From the NCBI GenBank assembly GCA_964036275.1, contig OZ038440.1, positions 1,612,001-1,676,000 of the forward strand: 64,000 nucleotides of DNA, given 5' to 3'. This stretch comes from Litoditis marina. Lineage: Eukaryota > Nematoda > Chromadorea > Rhabditida > Rhabditidae. Made by a program: the position numbers and the translations under genes. Of the stretch, positions 55,418 to 64,000 are shown in pieces; position 1 is the stretch's first letter, and each line of letters begins with the position of its first letter. A model generated the notes under the pieces. That model was not told where the DNA came from. It saw nothing but the letters and a program-made list of their open reading frames with translations, and ran no database searches.

Positions 55418-58400
55418 TCAGACCATTTCTGCGGTCGGAGCACCTTGCGGCCGGAACAAGAAACCACACACGGAATCCTTGTGAACCTGAAGAAAATTGA
55501 TAATTTGAAACTTAATTGCTGTTCTTGTTGGAAAAGTATTTTTACGGTCTTCTCAAAGGCGATTCTATAGGGTTTGGTCGGGGCGAAACTGGCCTAAACA
55601 TTAAGTTTCTGTCTGCGCCGCGCTAGCAGTTTGAACCCTGTACATTTTTGGATGTGATTCGCGACCGTTTCTATAGTTTAGTTATTACCATTGTAGGTGT
55701 AATTGTTCGTTGAGTTTCAGGATGATAATGTTAAGAGTAGTCGGAAACCATCGTGTAAGGAAAATTTCTTAGTTTTCTGTTCAGTTTACATTCATTGCAA
55801 GTGATTATCAACAACTCGAATCCGAATGTTTCTCTGGCTTCACCGTCCCTGTTTTTCCATTTTGGAGTGCTGCATTCGTTTTCTAGTTGAGCCAAAGGGA
55901 GATATTTCAGAGTAGAAAGACAAAGCAATAAGTGTCATTGAAGGCTACCCCGTTCCTTTCATTCCTGATTAGTAGAGGTTTTGCAATGGAAACACTACAT
56001 TCTATGGAAAACATTCTTAGAAAGCACATAATGAATTAAAAATATGAATACAATCCATGATGTAAGTTGCTCCGGGACGATCTCAGTCATTAATAATTTA
56101 CAAGCGCATACACTTCTACGAGAAATAAAACAAAATTGAACCACGGTGAAAGCAAAAATGATCGGCCGAAAGATTGTCTCTTATATTTTTCCTCTCTCTG
56201 AGTGAATGTTACAATTTCATGATTTGGTGAGGAACTATGCTCCCACTCTTGCCGCACATCAGTAAATCAGAACCACAGTATCAAGATCGGAGAGTTCCAA
56301 TTGCGTTGTAGTTGTAGAATGCACTTTTCCTACCTGCCTTTCCTTTTTCCGGATCATTTGCCGGGGATCGTCACAGTCGCTTCCGGAGGCGTCGCGAATC
56401 TGTCGCAAGTCGCCGCGTTCCGGTCGCCGCAACGAGCTGCGCGACGGTTCTTGCGAAGATATTTCGGGTGAGGAACTGAAAAGGACTATCAGGTATCAAA
56501 ATGATGAGTTAATTCATAGAAATAAGTTCACAAAACTATGAGAAACAAACTTTGCGCTATGTGTTCAAAGGAGTTTGCTATAACGTAGAGTCGTAGCATC
56601 GATGAAAGAAAGAAAGAGCAATAAAAATAGAGCGGAAGAGAAGATAGAGAAAAAGGGAATGAGAAAGACAGAAAAAAATGCAAATAGAAGAACTTGACGG
56701 TACTCACGTCTCATCTTCCTGTTCAGAGGGTTCCGTTCCGTTGAAAACGCCTTCCTCTGCCTGTATTTCGTAAACTCGTTTCGAGTGGATGACCACGTTG
56801 GAGAACTCGGATGCTGAAAATATTCAAAATGCAATCCTTTTCGGTCCATAGTGCAACCTCTCCACGAATATTTTCAACTTTTCCCCCACACGACCATTCC
56901 ATGATCACATTATCTAAATTTGGTCAAGACAAGACCAACCATCTTTCATTGAGAGTCCACACAGAAAGTTAGGGGCATAAAGTGTATGTCCCACTATTTA
57001 TTTTCACAGTTTTCGAAACGTTTCTAAGCTAAGTATTTGATCTTGACCTGGTATGGGGTTCAAACACGTTCCAAGTTTCTTATACCATTCCATTTTAGAT
57101 GGTAGATGTTTTTACGTGAGGAAGGCGCGAAATATGATCTATCTCCGTCGTTTAGGTTATTCAACATCCTGATCACATTATGCATTATATTCATTCTCGG
57201 AACGAATCAAGGGAAAGACGTCAACAAATAGCAGCCATATGATGATAACCATGTTTACAAACTCAATAGTTTCTCGATTGCTAGTTGGCAACTACTGAGA
57301 GAGTGAGCTCTGAGCTCCAAACAAATTAAGGAAAAAAATCTAACTAACGGAAAACATACCATTTAAAACGGTCTGGAAGCGTGTGTACGTTTCATTTATG
57401 GATTGAAAACATTGAATGATACTCAAAACTAAAACTTTTTAGATGAAAAGCAGTAAGAGAAATTAATAAAGAAAGAACAAAACTAACGCATATGAGTCTT
57501 TTCCTCGCCGCCGCTGAGTGCTCGATGCATGAACCGCATCATGAGGTAGCAGGCGAGGACCACCAGTAGCACCACAGTGATGATTATCGACAGAACCACG
57601 ATTCCCGAGAGACTGAAAAACTCTCATGTTAATTATAATTATAATAATATAATAATGATAATAATAATATTTTACGGCAACTATTTCAGCCGTGTGTTAC
57701 TTTTATTCATACATACTAGCCTATACTAGCCTTATTCCGTGAATCTTACTCGACATTGTCGTTTTGATACCTCAGTGATACTTTCGATACAAAATGACGC
57801 GAAACATCAACAATTGCATGCTAGGAATCGTGAACGAACGAAGTTTGAAAACAGAAGAATGATTCTTGCTCAGATATGTCATTGAAAATTGGGAAGAATA
57901 AGGAAGGGGTTTTGGCTGTTCCATTAAAAATCAATGAATTTTAGCTGTCTTGACTTTAACAAACATGAAGTGATATTTTTCGGCACACCTAGGAAAACTT
58001 TCCTCTTCATCTTCACGTATGGAAAACGTGAATAATTTTATCTTGTCGATAATTACCTTCCGCCATGGATGCTCTGGAAAAAGCCGGAAATCAGTCCCGT
58101 GTTCTGGTCTCCGAAATCATCGAACAAAATGTCGTTGTCGAAATCACTCGGCTCCAGTAAAGACATCTGGAAATTGATTATTATTAGAAATGGGTAATAG
58201 TTAACATAGATCATAATCACTACCACCGGTATTCCTAATCAGTATTCCGGAACTTCGGTTATCAGTCACACATCACCGAATTAGAACCAGAACATACTAC
58301 ATACAATATAAAATGCCCACTTTAGTTCCTAATTGCGTTCTGCGTGCATTCTGGCATGATTGATATAGTCTGTTTCACGAAACAATAGCCCTCTACAGTA

Positions 58401-61400
58401 AGATAATAAAACTTTTAAGTGAATTTATCATATCTTGTAGATGTTGTATATAGTTTAAACTGTGTGATTCAGTTTTCCACTTTGGGTACTACAAGCATAC
58501 AAAACAGTGAATCTCAAATTTTGTTTGTTGATTAGATAAATGCGTTTGAATTTTTGAAAGATTACTGTAGAAAGTCATCAATTGGTGAAACGAACTATAT
58601 CTGATGATTCGACCTTGAGTTTTCAAAAACGTTTCTCGAAACTATTGTGAAAAAGAAGCAAACGGTTCACTTGAACAATTCACATACTGAAAAAACTGGC
58701 GAGGGGTGTCAAATTCATTCTACAGAGCTCGGTGTAGAAGAAAAGAAAAATGACAATTACAATATTTAGTCCCCTCCCCCACGGCGGGCGGCGGTTTCGC
58801 AGTCGATTGAATCGGAAAAGTCTGTCCATAATAAGTCGATAATATTGATAATATAGTGTATTCGGAAGTAAATTGGCAATATGGCGGCCAAAACGACTAG
58901 TATAGTTCTCGTCTAAGTACACCTCAACTGGGGTATTAGTTCAATAGAATAGCCAGGGAGGATAGAGTGAGCCGTATTTTGCTAATGTCATCGAAGAGAG
59001 CGTGAGACATGGCACCATTTCCGCTGCCTAATGTGGTGTTTGAACTGACGAAAAAGGAAACAGCCTCAGGCTATGTGCATTTACAAGAAACAACGCTCCA
59101 TCTGAATCTCGCGGTGCAAACTAAATTAGGCGGTGTTGCAAATGATTAGAAGAGTTCTGAGAAAATCACGTTTCGAAAATTTCGTTTTTGGCAATAAGAT
59201 GTAATACAAAGTAGAGGAAAACCTAACATAAGTTTCAGACCTCGCACATGTCTTAACAGTTGGAAATGAACAGTTTCGAGCAAGGATGTTTTTATTTTTT
59301 GAGAATGGAAGTGAAGATATTCTATTACATATGCTGTGCAATATCCACATTACCGGGATACTACTGAAACAGCAACACACTTGCCTAATCAATGCAAAAC
59401 ATCAGTTTGTTCCCACTGCGCTGCTAACATATTCTATCCGAACTGTGGGATTTAGAGCGAAACGGCAACTCAACTATGCCAAGGAATATATACTAGAAGT
59501 AGATTGAATAATCACGTGAAGTGAGCATTCTAATGAGGAATCGTGCACTTTGTCATTTCATGTTTCTGAGTTCTGATGTGTTTAACAAGTTTCACGTGAC
59601 TGTGCAATGGACTAAAAGTATAGGAGATCGGAGAAACTGCTCACAAATGGGAGAAAGGGATATCGGATGAAATTCAAGATCCCATTTCCGATGTGAGATA
59701 GGCGTTGCAGAAAAAGTAGTACGATTTTCGATGCTACAATCGGGAATCACAATATAACAGCAAAAAAACGTATTAGGGTTTCTAATTTGAGATTCAAATA
59801 ATCTTCATAAAGTGAAAATCTTTATAATTTTATGGAAAAACAGAAAACTCGAGTAATTACTGAAACATGAACCTGTTTATAGCGCATCTTTGAAACTACT
59901 AGTTGTATTATCAACGAGGAAGTGTAGAGGATTTCCAAGAAGTGTAATCAGGCTGTATTCAAACTATTCATCCACTGTGAACAAAAGCTCCTGTTTGAAG
60001 AGAATATGATTAGCCACCCTCAATTCCACAGAAAGTGAAAATGAAATGGAAAAAGTGTATGATTCAGATAAAAAGCTAAAAAGGGTTATAGTTTCAATGA
60101 TTTTAATAAAATAAACTATTGGGGGAGAAAAATTAGTTGCAAACTAGAACAACGTTTGTTACCTAGATTGAAAACTTTCACTAGAATTTTCTTCCCGAAT
60201 CAAGCAAAGTCGGTTCGTCAGCTAGAACTAGTGAAGACTAGACGCTGTTCAGTCATCAACTGAAGCCGTAAAGATTGGGAAGTTCTGTCATAATCACGAG
60301 ATTGACCAGAGGTTTCACAGTCTCAATATAAGCAACTCGGAACACGTTAGACTAGATGTGAATATTCATTTTCATAATGTTCTTAGTCATCTCGAATACA
60401 TACAAAAGTGCACTGCTTCACGATGCTTCAAAACTATTTGATTGTCATAGTATTCTTAGTCATCTGGAAAACATACAAAAGTGTGTGCATAGATAAATGC
60501 TTTAAAACTTTAGATTGGAATTACATGATTGAAATAAGTATCCGCTCCAATTCAAAACAAGAATTTAGACAGCTGGAGCAAATGCTGCGTTTGCATCAAG
60601 ATGTTCTCTAGTCTAAAAGTTGACCTTTCAAAGATCAGTTCCATACTCAAACGTTTGTATTTAACAACACCTGTAGATAAAATCATTGAAACCATTAATA
60701 CGTAAACGTTTGATTGAGTTCTCAAAAACTGAATGCTATGCCAGCCAAAAGTGCTGCCATTAGGCTTCTCACACACCCATTGAATAGGCTAATGTTTGGT
60801 GCTAAAGACCTCTTTTATTAGATGACATTAAAATGGGATCAATACGTCGCTTTCATATTTGTAGCCGAAAAGACTGCAATCGCAGAAAAAAGTTTCAATC
60901 GCGTTTCTGGGAAAATCTGAACGCACAATCTGTGCTGGAACAAAACTGTAATTTTTGGGTCAATTTTTCTGACGATCGAACTCTCCATAACAATTATACC
61001 ATATGATTGTGTTTCACACTCTATTAACGTTTCGCGCCATATGGGCACCTTTGTCAATATAAATAACAAGTTTTGCCCCCTAACAATCTAGTGAGTTTCA
61101 AACTTCGTCAGAAATTAAAAATCTGTTTGTTTACTGGACTGGAGTGTGCTGAATCGTGTCTATTTTCCTGCTTTTTCTCTATTCAATAGTGATGCGAAAA
61201 GAGCAACAAGGTGGAAATAATTGGCATATTTCCATTAGCAGAGAAGAGTTGCAGAGTGGTTCGTACCCGTGGGCGTTTGCTCGCGGTTCAGTGAACAGAG
61301 CCACTGCGCCATGGAGCAGTAGATGATGAGAAGACTTGAAACGGAAAACAAGAGTGAAATTCTGCAGAGGAACACAAAGAACGTAATATTAATTGTTAGC

Positions 61401-62761
61401 TAAATTTCCGAATGTAATGAAAATTTAGCGGAAACATCAGAAAATTAGTTTGTTCTCTCTAGTGACCACTAGAAAATAAACATAACAGGTTATCGAATTG
61501 ATTCTTCTGTAAGCTTTGGTTTTCTCAGAAAAGAAGAATAGAATAAGTCGTATTGGATGCTAAAAACTGAGTTCTCCTAGAATTGAGGTCGGGAATAACG
61601 CACTGGAAACTCGTCTTTATGCTATCTGCATTCACTCGCTAATCCTCAACGAACTTTGTTTTGTTCCCTCTACACTTATTTCACACAAGCGCTGAACAAA
61701 AAAATGCTGACGTCGTCGTAAGTACAAAATCATACTTGGACAGTGAAACGTTCTACATCAGAGACTTCCAGACGACGGGGAGGTGCGTGAATGTAATGGG
61801 AATCGCACGCTTTCGCTGCAACAGACGTGAAAAAAGTATAACTGCATTCTCACGTCAAAAAGTTTGCTTCAGCAATCAGTAAAACAAGTTCTAAACATTT
61901 CGATAAGTTTTTTTCCAATTAATGTTTGTATCGGATGAAATGCTTTTATTGGACAAGTGGTGTAACTTCCAACGTCAAACGTCAAGTCAAAGTTCAAACG
62001 GTCACTTCCAAGCACGTGCTATTTACATCATTTATCTTTCTTCGAACATTGAGCTGGCTCTCATTTCTGTCCACATCTAATGAGACAAATAATTGTAGTT
62101 TGGTCTGCAAACATATTATTATTTTGGATTTACGACGGAAATAAATTAGAATCAAACTAAATACCAATCAGAACAAAGTTTTCAGAAGTTTTGCTCCCTG
62201 AGCAGTCGCTGTGATACAAATTTTATCCCAGTTTTAGTCACGTATCAAAGTTACACAGAACAATTGCAAAATATTCGTACGAAAGTCTGTAACTGACAGC
62301 TTGCCTATTATGAGAACCGGAAGTTCGTTTCCATTCGAGGAAGTCGGTTGTAATTGCGTTGCTAATAATACAAATGATATGGGTCAACCCTGCTCATGGC
62401 TACAAAAAAACGAAATACAAATCTAGTCAAAACTGATCTGTTATAAAAGTTTTAACAGCTTCCCACTTGAAGTTCATCATGATTGAAAATAAAACTCTTT
62501 CAAAAACATTTCTGAAATCAAGTGGTCTTTCAAAAACATTTCTGAAATCAAGTGGAACGGTTTTTGACCGGGATCGGTAAACAATTTAGTATGAATTAAA
62601 AACTGGTATTCTACGCTCCACCTTTCGTAGAATTTTGTCCAAAAGTTTCCACATGCGCTCACGTACTCACGTGTGACGTGATTATCAGGCTTACCTTAAG
62701 TTTGGCAACAAGACTGCTCTGCATGTTGAATGTGACTACGGAAGCTGTCTCACAGAATGTT
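55418..62761 (-). CDS. Single-pass membrane protein, 3' part (5' end not found)
   Basis: Minus-strand exons 62761-62695, 58166-58057, 57612-57488, 56813-56708, 56475-56334, 55486-55418 join in frame; the last five give 183 aa and the first adds 22 more. The first exon (FNMQSSLVAKLK) ends phase 0 at GTAAGC and the next begins with ATG directly after TTTCCAG, so that Met may be internal. An acidic stretch (SDFDNDILFDDFGDQ) leads to a membrane segment, VVLSIIITVVLLVVLACYLM. The tail, presumed cytosolic, is polar, Ser/Glu/Arg-rich (SSPEISSQEPSRSSLRRPER) and ends APTAEMV. No signal peptide or ectodomain domain is visible because upstream exons are missing. I do not recognise the family. The 4.5-kb intron between the first two exons is long for this window, so that join is less certain than the rest. 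Confidence 0.68.
56600..56690 (+). repeat. Purine-rich tract
   Basis: A/G-rich on the + strand, inside intron 4 of the membrane-protein gene (counting from 62,761). Confidence 0.7.
58361..58607. mobile_element. Miniature element, ATAGTTCGTTTCACC family, copy 2
   Basis: Inverse orientation of 11738-11980, with ends GATATAGTCTGTTTCACG and GGTGAAACGAACTATATC. It lies in the long intron of the membrane-protein gene. Confidence 0.8.
58608..62694. other. Long intron, otherwise empty
   Basis: Apart from the small ORF at 59,009, GC-rich patches (58,770-58,900; 61,260-61,320) and an exact 30-bp tandem duplication (62,496-62,525 and 62,526-62,555, unit starting TCTTTCAAAAACATTTC), I see nothing supported. 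Confidence 0.5.
59009..59149 (+). CDS. Candidate small ORF, 46 aa
   Basis: ATG in the context GAGACATGG starts a 46-codon frame (Met-Ala-Pro-Phe-Pro-Leu-Pro-Asn-Val-Val-Phe-Glu-Leu-Thr-Lys-Lys) ending in TAG. The composition is protein-like and GC-richer than its surroundings, but there is no splice or family evidence. It lies antisense in the long intron of the membrane-protein gene. Confidence 0.22.
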   Translation: MAPFPLPNVVFELTKKETASGYVHLQETTLHLNLAVQTKLGGVAND

Positions 62762-64000
62762 CTATGGGAGAGAGGCAGTGCGCAATAATAATAAGCTCGG
62801 TGGGAATGGCTATGTGATTAATCAAGGCCCAGAATTATACACAGACTAGTAATTACCAGTGAACTAATTCATATTTCAACTACGCAACCACGCAAATCAT
62901 TGAGATCGAGCGTAGAAAATGAACTGCCTCAGAAAAAATTGTGAGATGTAGAGTTCGCCGTGTCACGTATGCTCTTGAACAAACTGTTCGTGTGATACGC
63001 GCGCTTCGAGAAAAAACACAATTTTGCCTTATATGGTTCGCACTTTCCGAAGAAAGCCAATTCGGTGAATGCTGCCTGGTGTTTGTAGTTTGATCCCGTT
63101 GCTTTTCGGTCAAAAATTGTTCGTTATGGCGTGTACCGAGAGCACACTACAACGAAGATTTGAAAACTTCCTACAATCCGTGTTGATCAAGTAAATGGTT
63201 ATCATCTGAGGGAGTGATGAAAGAGAACAGCAAAAAACCCCACAAGTTATTTGAAGACGTTAGAAGAAAAAACTATACAATGGAGGTAGTGGTCCTTTTT
63301 GTTTTCGAGTGTGACATGCGTTGGTTAGCGGGGCGACCAGAAAAGTCACGCATACATTTACAACTCTTTCAAAAGAAGTGGACTGTGAAGCAGGATTGCC
63401 GAGTAGATATCCTACTAGTGAAATTATCGAACACGTGTGCATGCGTAAACTAAAGATCAAAGCAAAACGGGATTGATGATACTCTTTACGTATTACGTGA
63501 TCAATTTTTATTACAACTAGGCCAATTTTCTCTAATGTGCACAATAAATAATGCCTTATAGCCACTGCAACTCGAATCTACCCCTTCCTAGCGTCCTGCC
63601 AACAGAAAAATACAAGAAACTTTTTTTTCCTGGTTTTCTTATTTCATGACAGGGCTAAGTGGCAAACTTGAACGCCATACACTTCCAATATGTTTTCAGT
63701 TCCCACTTTGTATATGTTATGGCATCATTGCACTTTCCCCAAATAACAACTTTCGGTGCTAAACTTTCCAAATTCATCTCATTTGAAATTAAAATGTGAT
63801 TCGAGTGAATACACTTTAACCTTTTTAGTTTCTACTTCTGTTCTGATTCATTAAACACAATGGGTGTTCTACATGATGTTCTCAGAAAGTACGGTACCAA
63901 TCAAACTTGGTCATCAACTTTGAAGTACTTATTATAGACTTAATGGGCCGTTCGTGTATACCCACGTCTAGATTAAACGTGCTAGTCGAAACACTGTGAG
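62762..64000. other. Right edge, no gene seen
   Basis: Upstream exons of the membrane-protein gene were sought on the minus strand without success. One short foldback of the GTAGTTTGATC family lies at 63,083-63,152. Confidence 0.5.
63083..63152. mobile_element. Short foldback element, GTAGTTTGATC family
   Basis: TTGTAGTTTGATCCCGTTGC on the left and CACACTACAAC on the right; the right arm is diverged. Confidence 0.65.

Noticed and set aside
61264..61320. Minus-strand ATG-led GC-rich segment as a first exon of the membrane protein
   Set aside because: Its possible donor leaves one base, which does not fit the phase-0 start of the exon at 58166.

Overview
This is a eukaryotic (animal) genomic window. 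Genes are split into many short exons by introns that begin GT and end in TTTTCAG or TTCCAG, coding density is low, base composition is AT-rich, and small transposon relics fill introns and intergenic DNA. A TRPV channel of the OSM-9/Inactive type, an N-myristoylatable globin, a phospholipase-A2-like secretory protein and one operon-like gene pair point to an invertebrate bilaterian. A nematode, or another trans-splicing worm lineage, is my best guess; the species cannot be read from this sequence. Gene models below were assembled by eye from open frames, splice signals and phase consistency.

Layout. 1-14,450: almost no convincing genes. It holds purine-rich tracts, short GC-rich islands, miniature transposons and a few weak exon candidates. 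15,154-20,694 (minus): a ten-exon coiled-coil protein of about 375 aa, possibly a ciliary DUF4515-type protein. Its start lies 109 bp behind the stop of another minus-strand gene (last exon 20,804-20,887), with poly(A) signals and a TTCCAG site in the gap, as in a polycistronic operon. 21,768-22,582: a non-autonomous hAT element, abutting 22,583-24,788, a 213-bp tandem array built from a mobile element. 28,770-33,504 (plus): a twelve-exon globin with a tRNA-Lys in intron 1. 34,449-43,557 (plus): a 24-exon TRPV channel of about 872 aa. 44,195-49,160 (minus): a phospholipase-A2-like protein with two tandem domains and alternative C-termini, convergent with the TRPV gene. 55,418-62,761 (minus): 3' part of a single-pass membrane protein whose 5' end was not found.

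How they fit. TRPV channels of this type work in ciliated sensory neurons, and the coiled-coil protein may be ciliary, but nothing here proves a shared pathway. The most unusual gene is the globin. It keeps the fold landmarks (A-helix Trp, C2 Pro, E7 His), lacks the proximal F8 His (Tyr instead) and the CD1 Phe, and carries about 107 extra residues between helices G and H. Three in-phase exons encode that insert, which contains two CxxHxH motifs.

Mobile DNA is the other theme: five TTAA-flanked foldback elements (one split by a 239-bp hAT-like element with an 8-bp target duplication), two further hAT-like elements with perfect 8-bp duplications, a large family of GTAGTTTGATC foldbacks, and a satellite derived from a TCATGAG-rich element.
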